Assembly (NCBI GenBank): GCA_964620045.1
Contig: CAZUJL010000029.1
Location: forward strand, 1 to 44,351
Direction: 5' to 3'
DNA from: VFKU01 sp964620045
Lineage (GTDB): Bacteria; Hydrogenedentota; Hydrogenedentia; Hydrogenedentales; GCA-2746185
Length of the DNA stretch: 44,351 bases
This document shows positions 9,757 to 18,088 of the stretch, in pieces. The position numbers and the translations under genes are program-made. Below the pieces are notes generated by a model. It had not been told where the DNA came from. It saw only the letters and a program-made list of their open reading frames with translations, and did no database searches. The first letter of the stretch is position 1, and the number at the start of each line of letters is the position of its first letter.

Positions 9757-10626
9757 ATGTATATCCGCCGCGTTGCACTGATATTTCCGTTCTTGCTAGC
9801 CATCGCCGGCGCGCGACAGGCCTATGCCGCAGACAGCTACACCGTCAGCCTCGACCATATCTACGGCCACAAGGCCGGCATGGCGCTAACGCTAGACGTG
9901 GTGAAACCGGGCACGCCGAACGGCGCCGCGCTCATTAACGTGGTCAGCGATGGCTTCGTGTCGGACTACTTCGACCTCGAAAAGGCGATGGCCGACTCGC
10001 AGCGGAGCAACGGCCGGCTCACGACGCTGACGAACAAGGGTTACACGATCTTCGTCGTGCGCCACGGCAGCAGCCCACACTTCGGCGTGCCCGATGCCGT
10101 GGCCGATCTGCGCCGTGCCGCGCGCTTCATCCGGCACAATGCCGCGGAGTTTGGCGTTGACCCGAACCGCATCGGCGTCTATGGCGCGAGTGCAGGCGGC
10201 TTGCTCGCGCTCATGCTCGGCACGGCGACCGATACAGGCGACGCGAACGCGCCCGATCCCGTCGACCGCGAATCGGATCGTGTCGCGGCAGTCGTGGCGT
10301 ATTATCCGCCGACCGATCTCCGCGGGATCGCAGGACCGGAAGCCCCGATCCCCGCGCTGAAGTTCGACCCTGCGCTGGCCGAAAGTGTCTCGCCCATGGC
10401 GCAGGTGTCCGCCGACGACGCGCCGGCGCTGCTCATCCACGGCGACAAAGACGAAGCAGTGCCGATCGGTCAGAGCGAACAAATGTACGCCGCGCTAAAA
10501 ACCGCGGGCGTGCCCACGGACTTCATCACCATTCTAGGCGCGGGCCACGCCTTCCGCGGCCCGGACGCGCAGAAAGCCGCCACGGCGTTGACGGCGTGGT
10601 TTGATAAGTATCTTGCGGGGAAGTGA
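9757..10626 (+). CDS. Secreted alpha/beta hydrolase (esterase/peptidase type)
   Basis: The 289-residue product starts at an ATG with GGGAG about 9 nt upstream. It begins with a signal peptide (MYIRRVALIFPFLLAIAGARQAYA-AD). A longer open frame runs upstream to 9106 but overlaps the lipoprotein gene on the other strand and lacks support. The alpha/beta hydrolase triad can be seen: nucleophile S145 in YGASAGG, acid D232 in HGDKDEAVP and H264 in GAGHAF. The arrangement is that of the BD-FAE/acetyl-esterase and prolyl-oligopeptidase branches. The substrate is unknown; an ester or acyl-sugar is plausible for an exported enzyme of this type. Confidence 0.88.
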   Translation: MYIRRVALIFPFLLAIAGARQAYAADSYTVSLDHIYGHKAGMALTLDVVKPGTPNGAALINVVSDGFVSDYFDLEKAMADSQRSNGRLTTLTNKGYTIFVVRHGSSPHFGVPDAVADLRRAARFIRHNAAEFGVDPNRIGVYGASAGGLLALMLGTATDTGDANAPDPVDRESDRVAAVVAYYPPTDLRGIAGPEAPIPALKFDPALAESVSPMAQVSADDAPALLIHGDKDEAVPIGQSEQMYAALKTAGVPTDFITILGAGHAFRGPDAQKAATALTAWFDKYLAGK

Positions 10627-10628
10627 TG

Positions 10629-11072
10629 CTAGTTTTTCTCGCGAGTTTTTCCGTACAACAACAAACATCCAGCCAATACGAACATTGAGCTTCGAACTGG
10701 TAGTACGGAGATCAACGTCGGATTCTGCAACGCCTCTCGCATAGAAAACTCAAAGAGATGAAGACCGAAGGCACCGAAAGCGATCCACAGACCGAGCACG
10801 TCACTCTTGCGGGCAGTATTGCGAACTTCTTTTAGTTCGAACGGGATTGTTCCTGCAATAGCGCCGTACACGACAATTAGTCCAATGGTCACTGCCCATG
10901 CAGCCGCACCGGAAAACATCGGCTCAACATCCAGCAGTTTTCCCGTTGCGGCAAAACGAATTGAGAAAGCCAACAAAGGTACGACACCTAAAAAGAAGCA
11001 GAGCAGGATCCACGTGCGGCGTACGTCACCGATTGTTATCGGCTCGTCCGTATCGTCAGAACCCACTTCCAA
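10629..11072 (-). CDS. Hypothetical four-helix membrane protein, atypical composition
   Basis: The 147-residue product has four predicted membrane segments (about 21-41, 56-76, 92-110, 125-142) and a short acidic N-terminus. I recognise no family. The DNA is visibly more AT-rich than its neighbours (codons such as TTT, AAA and ATT are frequent), which hints at recent acquisition. It lies 6 bp after the PilZ gene on the same strand, so the two may share a transcript. It converges with the hydrolase gene with only 2 bp between the stops. Confidence 0.7.
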   Translation of the reverse strand: MEVGSDDTDEPITIGDVRRTWILLCFFLGVVPLLAFSIRFAATGKLLDVEPMFSGAAAWAVTIGLIVVYGAIAGTIPFELKEVRNTARKSDVLGLWIAFGAFGLHLFEFSMREALQNPTLISVLPVRSSMFVLAGCLLLYGKTREKN

Positions 11073-11078
11073 TTCATT

Positions 11079-11567
11079 TCACTCCGCGACTTCGAGGCCC
11101 ATCCCGAGTGTTGAATCGAGATCGTGCAGGAACTGGTGCAGGCGGCGCTGGTTGCGCGAATCGATCGATACGAACTGGATGCCGAGGGCGAAGCCGCCTT
11201 TTTGTTCCTTCGCGGCGGACCAACGGATTTCGGAGTCGGCCTCGATGCCGGCGCCGTCATACAGCTTGATGCCGACGCGGCAGCGGGTGCCTTTGCGGAT
11301 ATCGTGTTTGCAGAAGAGCGACGCGCCGCCTTCGCTGAGATCGAGCACGCGCGCCTTCACCTGGTGGCGGTCGGACTCCCATTGCAACGATTCGCCGGCG
11401 GAGTGGCGCACGTCGAGCTCGATCACGGCGCGGCAGGTGTGACGAATCGCGCGGCGCAGTTTGCGATCGCGCACGAGCTGAAACGGTTTGACGCCGGTTT
11501 TCTGCTCGACGAGTTCAAAAAGTTCGCGGTCGGCCTGGCGGCGGACAATACTGCGGCGTTCCTGCAT
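11079..11567 (-). CDS. PilZ domain protein
   Basis: The 162-residue product has the two PilZ signatures for cyclic di-GMP binding. The RxxxR motif is RRAIR near residue 38, and the D/NxSxxG motif is LDLSEGGASLF near residue 76. The C-terminal half (GIKLYDGAGIEADSEIRW, GIQFVSID) completes the PilZ beta-barrel. PilZ proteins relay c-di-GMP signals to motility or polysaccharide machinery. The polysaccharide locus in this window is a possible but unproven target. The upstream 269 bp (11568-11836), shared with the divergent gene at 11876, shows no further gene or clear promoter. Confidence 0.88.
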   Translation of the reverse strand: MQERRSIVRRQADRELFELVEQKTGVKPFQLVRDRKLRRAIRHTCRAVIELDVRHSAGESLQWESDRHQVKARVLDLSEGGASLFCKHDIRKGTRCRVGIKLYDGAGIEADSEIRWSAAKEQKGGFALGIQFVSIDSRNQRRLHQFLHDLDSTLGMGLEVAE

Positions 11568-11875
11568 GACGGTACTCCCCCAACTTCCCCCGGTGACGTG
11601 CGCGAAAGTATAAGCGAAGGGACGTGTCCGCGCGAGGCGTCATTCCGCGGCACCGCCGAATCCTCCTATAGAGATGCGCGCGTGTTGCACTCGGATTCAT
11701 GCAACCATGAAGTGCGAATCAAGGATCACGGCATTGGGCCGCATGCGAGACAAGGGTACACCGAGAATTGCGGAGTATTCGGCGCGGATTCTTCGCCCTT
11801 GCCGAGGCGGCTGAAAATTTCGGATAATGATGTCATGTGTATCGAACATTTCCGTGGCGGGTATTGACGCCCTTC

Positions 11876-12547
11876 ATGCCCAAGACTCTCGTTTTACTCC
11901 TGATCACCCTGATCGTCTGCGTGCTCGGGATCGGCGTGGCCTTTTTGGTCGGGCAGCAGACGGCTGAGCAGCGACTCCGCTCCCAAATTGTGCAAGCGCG
12001 CGAAGAGCAACGCGCGCTCGTGGAAGAACTCAAGCGCGACCTCACGCCGCAGATGCAGGCCGCCGCACCCGTCGTGACTCCGCCGCCTCCGGCGGAAACT
12101 CCTGCAACAGAACCCGCTCCGACGCCGGAAGCACAAGAACCGATCAACCTCGCGCGCGCGGAGCCGCAGCCGGAATCCGTTGCGTCGGAACCGGTAGTGA
12201 TGGAAGTCGTGCAGGAGTCGCCGGCACCCACACCGACGCCCGAGGCACCCGCGCCGGAAATCGAAGCGGTCGCGCCACCCGTATCACCACCGGCGGAAAA
12301 CGCGCTTCCCCCGTCACCCCCGCCGATCGCCAAGGCGTCGTTCGACGCAGTCGCGCTGGGCACGGCGTACGCCGACGTGGCGGCGGCATTTGGCCGGGAC
12401 GGTCTCGCGGCGCTGACGATGCAGGACGCCAGCGGCACGGAAACGAAGCATTATTTCTGGGACTGGATCGGGGCCGAGGGTCAGGCCTGCCGCGTGAGCA
12501 TGCGGTTCGTGGACGGGCGGCTGACGGACAAGATCTACCGCGACTGA
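11876..12547 (+). CDS. Membrane-anchored Pro-rich protein with a BamE/SmpA-like C-terminus
   Basis: The chosen ATG (MPKTLVLLLITL) gives 223 residues; a GTG 13 codons upstream is less likely because it would precede the membrane segment with an unrelated peptide. The N-terminal helix (about 4-24) is followed by a short charged coiled coil (AEQRLRSQIVQAREEQR). A Pro/Ala/Glu-rich linker of about 90 residues follows, suited to crossing the periplasm. The last 70 residues (FDAVALGTAYADVAAAFG, then HYFWDW and MRFVDGRLTDKIY) resemble the BamE/SmpA-OmlA fold, in which a beta strand pair ends with a phrase of the form FxDGKLxxK. That resemblance is by eye. The gene converges with the membrane protein gene at 12552. 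Confidence 0.7.
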   Translation: MPKTLVLLLITLIVCVLGIGVAFLVGQQTAEQRLRSQIVQAREEQRALVEELKRDLTPQMQAAAPVVTPPPPAETPATEPAPTPEAQEPINLARAEPQPESVASEPVVMEVVQESPAPTPTPEAPAPEIEAVAPPVSPPAENALPPSPPPIAKASFDAVALGTAYADVAAAFGRDGLAALTMQDASGTETKHYFWDWIGAEGQACRVSMRFVDGRLTDKIYRD

Positions 12548-12551
12548 GGCG

Positions 12552-13190
12552 CTATTCCCACTCGCCGACGACACGCACGGCGGCCACCATGCCCATCAGC
12601 ATAAACACGAATCCCAGCACGCCGAGATTCTCAAACACCACCTGAATCATGTTGATCTCGCTCTTGATCGCGGCCTTCGCGTAGGCGTATTCGCGGTTGC
12701 GCCAGGTTTTAAAGTCGGGCCGCTCGGTGTGCAACTGACGCAGTTCGGGCACGGAGTATTCCTTGAACTCCTGAATCTCCGCCGCCGTCACCTGCGCGGG
12801 CGAAGTCGCCTCCGAAATATACGTGTGCTCAATAATGAACTGCGGATACTGGTCCTCCGTCGTGGTCACGAACTGATCGGCCGCCACCATCGTGTCGTTG
12901 TACATTTCTTGCGTGAGTGCCGCCGCGGCTTCTTCCTTGATGTATTTGTCGATCACGATCTGCGTGGCGATCAAGTTGCCGGCGAACATCGCGACCACGG
13001 CAAGTCCGCCGGAAAAAAGCGCGGCGACTTTCCCCTCGCCGCCGCCGAACCGCGTGCCCGCGCCGATGAGCGCGCCCATGCCCACGGCCATCCAGCCGAT
13101 CTGATACCCGGTGACGTTGGTAATCACCGCCCAGATGATCATGCCGATCACGGCCGCCGCGCCGGCAAACAATCCAGCCATCAGATTCAT
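12552..13190 (-). CDS. Hypothetical membrane protein with glycine-rich helices
   Basis: The 212-residue product has three N-terminal hydrophobic helices (about 1-25, 30-50 and 57-80). The third is followed by a soluble acidic segment of about 95 residues (VIDKYIKEEAAAALTQEMYNDT and on), and a last helix spans about 185-207. No family is recognised. The layout resembles small planctomycete-type membrane proteins of unknown function. It stops 4 bp from the converging gene at 12547, with no terminator visible between. GAAGGACT stands about 6 nt before the ATG. Confidence 0.7.
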   Translation of the reverse strand: MNLMAGLFAGAAAVIGMIIWAVITNVTGYQIGWMAVGMGALIGAGTRFGGGEGKVAALFSGGLAVVAMFAGNLIATQIVIDKYIKEEAAAALTQEMYNDTMVAADQFVTTTEDQYPQFIIEHTYISEATSPAQVTAAEIQEFKEYSVPELRQLHTERPDFKTWRNREYAYAKAAIKSEINMIQVVFENLGVLGFVFMLMGMVAAVRVVGEWE

Positions 13191-13320
13191 GAGAGTCCTT
13201 CCGGTTTTCCGTATTTTTGGCTTCTGCGACGGCGCTATAGTGGCAACCGGTGCGCACTATGTCAATGTGTCAGGCAGACAGGCTTCCAAAATCCGGCACT
13301 GCCCGCCTATTTCGCGGCGA

Positions 13321-13349
13321 TTGACAATCCGTCAGACCCGCGATACGGT
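13321..13349 (+). promoter_or_regulatory. Candidate sigma70 promoter for the lipase-like gene
   Basis: A perfect -35 hexamer TTGACA at 13321-13326 is followed after 17 bp by TACGGT (13344-13349), a weak -10. It lies 70 bp before the ATG at 13419 on the same strand. Confidence 0.45.
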
Positions 13350-13418
13350 AAGACACTCTGTTTTTTACGATTCATTACAACTTGTCACAACGTTTCCACG
13401 GACGGCGGAGGGGCGGCA

Positions 13419-14798
13419 ATGAGGGCACGGAGCGTATTGATCGGGTTGATGTGCGCGTGGAGTCTGGCGGCGGCCGCGGAGAAATGGGACCCGACGCCGG
13501 TGGCGGGCAGCGACGAGGTGGGCGACACGAAGCGCGTGCCGATTGTGTTCGTGCACGGGCAGAACGGCGCGGGCGATCAGTTCGAGCGGCAGAAGATGCA
13601 CTTCACCAGCAACGGATATCCCGCGAGCTGGGTCGTCGCGTTTGATTACAACACGGCCACCGGCGGACGCGCGCCGGGCCAACCACGACCCGCGGCGCCG
13701 AAGGGTCCGTACACGCTCGGCACCACGGAAGACCTCGACAAATTTATCGACGCCGTGCGTGCGCGCACCGGCTTCGACAAGATCAATCTCGTGGGGCACT
13801 CGCGCGGGACGTCGGAATCGGCCGCGTACCTCTCTGCGCCGGAACGCGCCGCGAAAATCGCGCACTACGCCACCATCGGCGGCGGTCCGGCGACGAACCC
13901 GAACGGCGTGCCCTCGCTCGCGATCAGCGGCCTCGGCGATCTGCGGCCGGGTCCGGCGGCGGAAAACGGCGGCGCGATGGCGTGGATGCCGGATTTCCAG
14001 GACCATGTGATGGTGTGCACGAGCAACGAAAGTTTCTGGTCGCTGTACACCTTCCTGAACGACGGCGAAAAGCCGACGACGCTGAAAATGACACCAGAAG
14101 AAAAGCCGCAGGTGGGCGGCTATGTGAAGAGTTACATCAACAACCTGCCGCTGCAGGGCGCGACGGTGCATGTGTGGGAAGTGGACGCGGACACCGGCCA
14201 GCGTAGCGCGAAGAAGCCGATCATCACGCTGGAGGTGGCCGCGGACGGCCAGTGGGGCCCGTTCAGCGCGAAGAACGGCCAGCATTATGAATTCGTCGTG
14301 CACGGCACGAAGGCGGCGCTGCCGCTGCGCTTCTTCCGCACGCCGTTCACGCATTCAGACCGGCTGGTGTACTTCCGCATCGCGGCGAACGCGGAGGGCT
14401 ACTCCAAGACGCCGTTCAACGACGCGCCGCAGCTCCTCAACGACAACTCCGCGGCCTATGTCGTGCGGCATCAGAACGGTTCACTGGTGCCGGCCGTGAT
14501 GACGCTGAAAATGGACGGCGTGGATCTGATCGTCGATCCGATTTTGCCGACGACGAAGGAGTCGCGGCAGAACCCGACCGTGGCGCTGTACATCGCGGAC
14601 GGCAACAGTAACGGAAAATCGGATCTCTCGCGCATCGACGGATTCCAGGGCGCGTTCGTGGCAAGCGCGGATGTGTTCGTGCCGGCGAGTTCAAAAAAGT
14701 CGGTGCGGTTTGAACTGAACAACAACGTGCTCAATGTGCCCGCGATCGCGGGATCGGAAGCAGGCGCGATCAGCGTGATCTTTGAGGACTTTAATTAG
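13419..14798 (+). CDS. Secreted lipase-type alpha/beta hydrolase with C-terminal beta domains
   Basis: The ATG at 13419, with GGAGGGG about 8 nt upstream, gives 459 residues with a signal peptide (about 1-20). The catalytic half starts with the oxyanion-region phrase IVFVHGQNGAGDQFE near residue 41, has the nucleophile S128 in VGHSRGTSES, and candidate acid and His residues in the 170-200 region (DFQDHVMV). From about residue 225 the C-terminal half reads like two beta-rich modules (ATVHVWEVDADTGQRSAKKP and on). The pattern is reminiscent of extracellular lipases with an accessory C-terminal domain. The substrate is unknown. The longer open frame to 12729 overlaps the opposite gene and is rejected. 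A strong terminator follows. Confidence 0.87.
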   Translation: MRARSVLIGLMCAWSLAAAAEKWDPTPVAGSDEVGDTKRVPIVFVHGQNGAGDQFERQKMHFTSNGYPASWVVAFDYNTATGGRAPGQPRPAAPKGPYTLGTTEDLDKFIDAVRARTGFDKINLVGHSRGTSESAAYLSAPERAAKIAHYATIGGGPATNPNGVPSLAISGLGDLRPGPAAENGGAMAWMPDFQDHVMVCTSNESFWSLYTFLNDGEKPTTLKMTPEEKPQVGGYVKSYINNLPLQGATVHVWEVDADTGQRSAKKPIITLEVAADGQWGPFSAKNGQHYEFVVHGTKAALPLRFFRTPFTHSDRLVYFRIAANAEGYSKTPFNDAPQLLNDNSAAYVVRHQNGSLVPAVMTLKMDGVDLIVDPILPTTKESRQNPTVALYIADGNSNGKSDLSRIDGFQGAFVASADVFVPASSKKSVRFELNNNVLNVPAIAGSEAGAISVIFEDFN

Positions 14799-14827
14799 CC
14801 ACGGATGAACGCGGATACACACTGATG

Positions 14828-14858
14828 AGGACCGGCTCGCTTGAGCCGGTCCTTTTTT
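14828..14858 (+). terminator. Rho-independent terminator after the lipase gene
   Basis: An 11-bp perfect stem (14828-14838 AGGACCGGCTC with 14843-14853) closes a GCTT loop and runs into a TTTTTT tract at 14853-14858. It lies 30 bp after the lipase stop. Confidence 0.92.
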
Positions 14859-14955
14859 AATGGGGATCGGAATGGAGTACTTCGGCGGGCGAGGACGCAC
14901 GCCCCACTGAAGATTTACACGTCATCGTCGAAAGCTCGGGGGCGTGGGTGGAAAT

Positions 14956-15144
14956 TTACTGCTTCGCCGGACGCGGCTTGCGGCGCGGGCGCGCGAGCAG
15001 TTCACCGCCGCAGTTCGGGCATTTATTGTTCATCAGCGCGCTGCAGTCAGGGCAAAACGTGCATTCGTAGCTGCAGATGCAGGCGGCCTCCTCGTGGCCG
15101 AGGGGCTTCTGGCATTTCTCGCAGGCGGGTTTCATCACAAGCAT
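14956..15144 (-). CDS. DUF1272 family zinc-ribbon protein
   Basis: The 62-residue product matches DUF1272 end to end. It begins MLVMKPACEKCQKPLG, continues AACICSYECTFCPDCS and ends CPNCGGELLARPRR. Eight cysteines in CxxC pairs suggest two bound zinc ions. The full-length N-terminus (ML.M.P.CE) supports the first ATG. Function is unknown. It is transcribed in the same direction as, and downstream of, the UDP-glucuronate decarboxylase gene, 57 bp away. Confidence 0.9.
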   Translation of the reverse strand: MLVMKPACEKCQKPLGHEEAACICSYECTFCPDCSALMNNKCPNCGGELLARPRRKPRPAKQ

Positions 15145-15201
15145 GGCGGAGTCCTCCCTGTGAGGATTCAGCCTACCATGCGCACGCGACAGCGCGAAGG
15201 A

Positions 15202-16152
15202 TTACCGCTGCGCGAGCACTTCGCCGCGCATGTATTCGATGGTCGGCACGAGGCCTTCGCGCAGCGAAATTTTCGGTTCCCACTTGAGGATGGTCTTCGC
15301 GCGCGTGATGTCCGGCTTGCGCTGGCGCGGGTCGTCGGAAAACGGCAGCGGGACTTCCTTGAGTTTGCTCTTGCTGCCCGTCATTTGCAGGACGATCTCG
15401 GCGAGCTCACGCACGGTGAATTCGCCGGGGTTGCCGATGTTCACCGGGTACGGCTCGTCGGACTGCAACAGCTTGAAGATACCGGCGATCAAATCCGCCA
15501 CGTAGCAGAAGCTGCGCGTCTGGTTGCCGCCGCCGTAAAGCGTGAGGTCATCGCCGCGGAGCGCCTGGCTGACGAGATTGGTGACCACGCGGCCGTCGTC
15601 GGCGCGCATGCGCGGGCCGTAGGTATTGAAGATGCGCACGATGCGCGTGCGCAGGCCGTATTCGCGGTGGAAGGCCATCGTGACGGCTTCGGCGTAGCGC
15701 TTGGCCTCGTCGTACACGGCGCGCTCGCCGATCGTGTTCACGTTACCCCAGTAGGTTTCCTTCTGCGGGTGAAACTCCGCCGGGGGGTCGCCGTAAATCT
15801 CCGAGGTGCTGGCCACCAAAAAGCGGGCTTCCTTGTCGCGCGCGAATTCCAGCGCGCGGTGCGTGGCGAAGGAGCCGGCGCGCAGGGTCTCAAAGGGAAT
15901 ACGCCGGAAATCCGGCGGGCTGGCGGGCGACGCCATGTGCATCACGGCGTCCACGGGGCCGTCGACCGGATAGGGGTCGCAGGCGTCCTGCTCGATAAAC
16001 TCGAAGTTGGAATTGTTTAGCAAATGCTGGATGTTTTGAACACGGCCCGTTACCAGGCTGTCGATAACGACAACTTCGTGACCGTCGGCCAGCATCAAGT
16101 CGCTTAGGTGGGAGCCCAGGAATCCGGCGCCGCCGGTCATTACAATCCGCAT
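15202..16152 (-). CDS. uxs: UDP-glucuronate decarboxylase / NAD-dependent sugar epimerase
   Basis: The 316-residue product is an extended short-chain dehydrogenase. The NAD-binding loop is TGGAGFLGSHL at 6-16, followed by D31 that selects NAD. The catalytic S/T-Y-K appears as STSEIYGDP with YDEAKRYAE, a phrase characteristic of UDP-xylose synthases. The RIFNTYGPRM and SFCYVADLI motifs are also typical. The expected reaction is UDP-glucuronate to UDP-xylose plus CO2 via a 4-keto intermediate. It would supply pentose for surface polysaccharide, in line with the glycosyltransferase locus at 36-43 kb. AAGGAG lies about 10 nt before the ATG. Confidence 0.92.
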   Translation of the reverse strand: MRIVMTGGAGFLGSHLSDLMLADGHEVVVIDSLVTGRVQNIQHLLNNSNFEFIEQDACDPYPVDGPVDAVMHMASPASPPDFRRIPFETLRAGSFATHRALEFARDKEARFLVASTSEIYGDPPAEFHPQKETYWGNVNTIGERAVYDEAKRYAEAVTMAFHREYGLRTRIVRIFNTYGPRMRADDGRVVTNLVSQALRGDDLTLYGGGNQTRSFCYVADLIAGIFKLLQSDEPYPVNIGNPGEFTVRELAEIVLQMTGSKSKLKEVPLPFSDDPRQRKPDITRAKTILKWEPKISLREGLVPTIEYMRGEVLAQR

Positions 16153-16325
16153 GCCGTGCTATCTCCTTGCTGCTAAAGGGCGTGCATTATGGCATCCGCT
16201 GGAATTGAGGCACAAGTTCCAGTGTTGAGCTTTACAATGGGATAGTGTTGGAGTAAGCTCGAAAACGGAGCATGAGCTACCCCGGTGGCGCCATGCACAC
16301 CGGCGGCAGAGGAGGCGCGCAGAAT

Positions 16326-16793
16326 ATGGCGCGTGTGCAACTGCTCATCGAAGACGGCGCGCAGCGGATGACGCTGGCGGCCACACTGGAAGCGGCCGGA
16401 CACAGCATTGTGGAATCCGGTCCGGAGCTGATTTTCGCGTCTTCCATGGAGGCCGGTGTCCGCCGGGCGCGCGAATGTCCAGTCGTGCTGCTGACCCCTG
16501 CCTCGGGAATTCCCGAAGCGGTGCGGGCGATGCGTGAGGGGGTGTGGGGGTACGTATTCGTACCACTGCAACCGGGCGAAGCCGTGATGGTGGCGCAACG
16601 GGCCTTATCGACAGCAAGCGGCGGCGGCAACAACAACGACGATCAACGGCCGCTTGAAGAAGTCGAGATGGAGCACATCCAGCGCGTGCTGCGGAAGTGC
16701 AAGAACAATCAGGCAAAAGCCGCGCGCATGCTGGGCATCGGCCGCAACACCCTGTGGCGCAAACTCAAAAAAACCGGGCAGCCGGTGGAATAG
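16326..16793 (+). CDS. Fis-type HTH regulator with a degenerate receiver-like domain
   Basis: The ATG at 16326 is preferred because GAGGAGG stands 10 nt upstream; starts at 16272 and 16293 lack a well-placed ribosome site. The product then has 155 residues. Residues 1-95 (VQLLIEDGAQRMTLAATLEAAGHSI and VVLLTPASGIPEAVRAMREGVWGYVFVP) have the strand-helix rhythm of a response-regulator receiver. However, the phosphoacceptor Asp at the end of strand 3 is not visible, so it may not be phosphorylated. The C-terminus (MEHIQRVLRKCKNNQAKAARMLGIGRNTLWRKLKK) is a Fis-family helix-turn-helix as in NtrC-type activators, but the AAA+ domain is absent. It is divergent from uxs and could regulate it. Confidence 0.85.
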   Translation: MARVQLLIEDGAQRMTLAATLEAAGHSIVESGPELIFASSMEAGVRRARECPVVLLTPASGIPEAVRAMREGVWGYVFVPLQPGEAVMVAQRALSTASGGGNNNDDQRPLEEVEMEHIQRVLRKCKNNQAKAARMLGIGRNTLWRKLKKTGQPVE

Positions 16794-16868
16794 CCTCGTA
16801 CCCCTCGCTCCACAATTTCCGTTCGCGCTCTTGTTCTCGATATCGTGTCCATCGGGGGATGTGCGGGC

Positions 16869-17009
16869 ATGTACCGTCCGGAGTGGTGTGAACCAGGCGA
16901 CAATTTCCACGCGCAGTTTGCGGCCCCGCACGGACTTCCCTTTCGCGCGCGCTACATCCGCAACCGCTTCACCGTGCTCAACCTCGCGCAGGACCTCGCA
17001 CTCGCATGA
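16869..17009 (+). CDS. Possible small protein translationally coupled to the next gene
   Basis: An ATG at 16869 opens a 46-codon frame ending in a TGA that shares ATGA with the start at 17006. The peptide runs MYRPEWCEPGDNFHAQF and ends TVLNLAQDLALA. A GTG eight codons upstream would add an MSIGGCAG-like leader. No family is recognised and no clear ribosome site is seen. Coupling geometry and codon use fit a real gene, but it could be chance in a 211 bp gap. Confidence 0.4.
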   Translation: MYRPEWCEPGDNFHAQFAAPHGLPFRARYIRNRFTVLNLAQDLALA

Positions 17010-18085
17010 TCCTGGCCCTGTTGATGGCTGTATGTGCCCAGACGGCGCCACGCATCGAGGATGTGCAGGAGCGGCGAACCTTCGAAGAGGCCCAACAGGC
17101 CCTGATGTCGGATGCGACTCTGCTCGCGGGACACCGCGGCCTAAATGCCTTTCTGGCCACCGACGACGACCTGCGACAGTCGGAGGAGAATTTCCGCGCG
17201 CTAATGGAGTTGCCTTCGTTCCGCGTGGTGCAGGAAAACTTCGAAGAGATGTTGCTCGCCGATGCGGAGACGGCCCGCGACTACCGGCGTTACATCGCGC
17301 GGCTGGGAAAAGACTCGCACCTGCGCGAGGCCATCGCGGGATTGATCGAGACAGAGAACAGCGCGCCGCGCGGAGTCGCGGGACTGCCGGACGCGCTGGC
17401 GTATCTGCGGGCCCATCCGTATGTGGCGCTGGCGATGACGGCCAAATCGGTGACGTCGGACCAAGTTCCGGCGGAAGCACGACCGGTGCGCGAAGCGTTT
17501 AAGAGCAACGCCGTATTCCAACATGCACTCGGCGCGGCGTGGGCGGTGCTGCATGCGGAAGCCGGCGCACGCGAGGCGGTGTACCCGTGGTGGGCGCGGG
17601 CATACGGCGGGCAATCGGCGGCGGCACAGCGCTATCGCGCGTTAGAAAATGAGTTGGCGCCGTTTCCGTCGCGCGCGTTGGCGTGGGAGCAGCGCGAGTT
17701 CGCGTGGGCCGGCAAGGTGAACGCAACGCTCGCGTGGCGGGACTACGTCTACGGCATGGCGCGGCGCAACGCGGCGCTCGAACCGATTTATTTTCGATAC
17801 CTGCACACGCTGCGCGCGCGGCCGGACGTGGCAATCTACGCGGAGGCCCAGTTTGCCGCGCTGCACGGCACAGCGGCGAATTGGCCGCCGGAGGGCTTGC
17901 CCCCGGGACTGCCGAGCTGGCAACGGCCGGAGCCCATTAAGCAACCGACGGCTCCAGGACAACCTTCAGTGAAGACCCCCGGAGCGCCAACGGTTGAGCG
18001 CCCCACGCCGCCCACCGTCCAGCGGCCCACCACGCCGAACCGGCCCGTGGCGCCGGAGCGCACGCAACAAAAAAAGACTCCCTAG
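17006..18085 (+). CDS. Secreted hypothetical protein with proline-rich C-terminal tail
   Basis: The 359-residue product opens with a short hydrophobic segment (MILALLMAVCAQTA) that looks like a signal peptide. The body (about 20-300) is predicted helical, rich in Ala, Arg and Glu, with no recognised family. The last 55 residues are low-complexity Pro/Thr repeats (TAPGQPSVKTPGAPTVERP and variants), suggesting a wall- or envelope-spanning tail. The start overlaps the stop of the small upstream frame by ATGA. A palindromic repeat island begins 4 bp after the stop. Confidence 0.8.
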   Translation: MILALLMAVCAQTAPRIEDVQERRTFEEAQQALMSDATLLAGHRGLNAFLATDDDLRQSEENFRALMELPSFRVVQENFEEMLLADAETARDYRRYIARLGKDSHLREAIAGLIETENSAPRGVAGLPDALAYLRAHPYVALAMTAKSVTSDQVPAEARPVREAFKSNAVFQHALGAAWAVLHAEAGAREAVYPWWARAYGGQSAAAQRYRALENELAPFPSRALAWEQREFAWAGKVNATLAWRDYVYGMARRNAALEPIYFRYLHTLRARPDVAIYAEAQFAALHGTAANWPPEGLPPGLPSWQRPEPIKQPTAPGQPSVKTPGAPTVERPTPPTVQRPTTPNRPVAPERTQQKKTP

Positions 18086-18088
18086 CGC

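Noticed and set aside
12729..13418. Upstream extension of the lipase frame
   Set aside because: It is antisense to a membrane protein gene; the signal peptide and GGAGGGG site support 13419.
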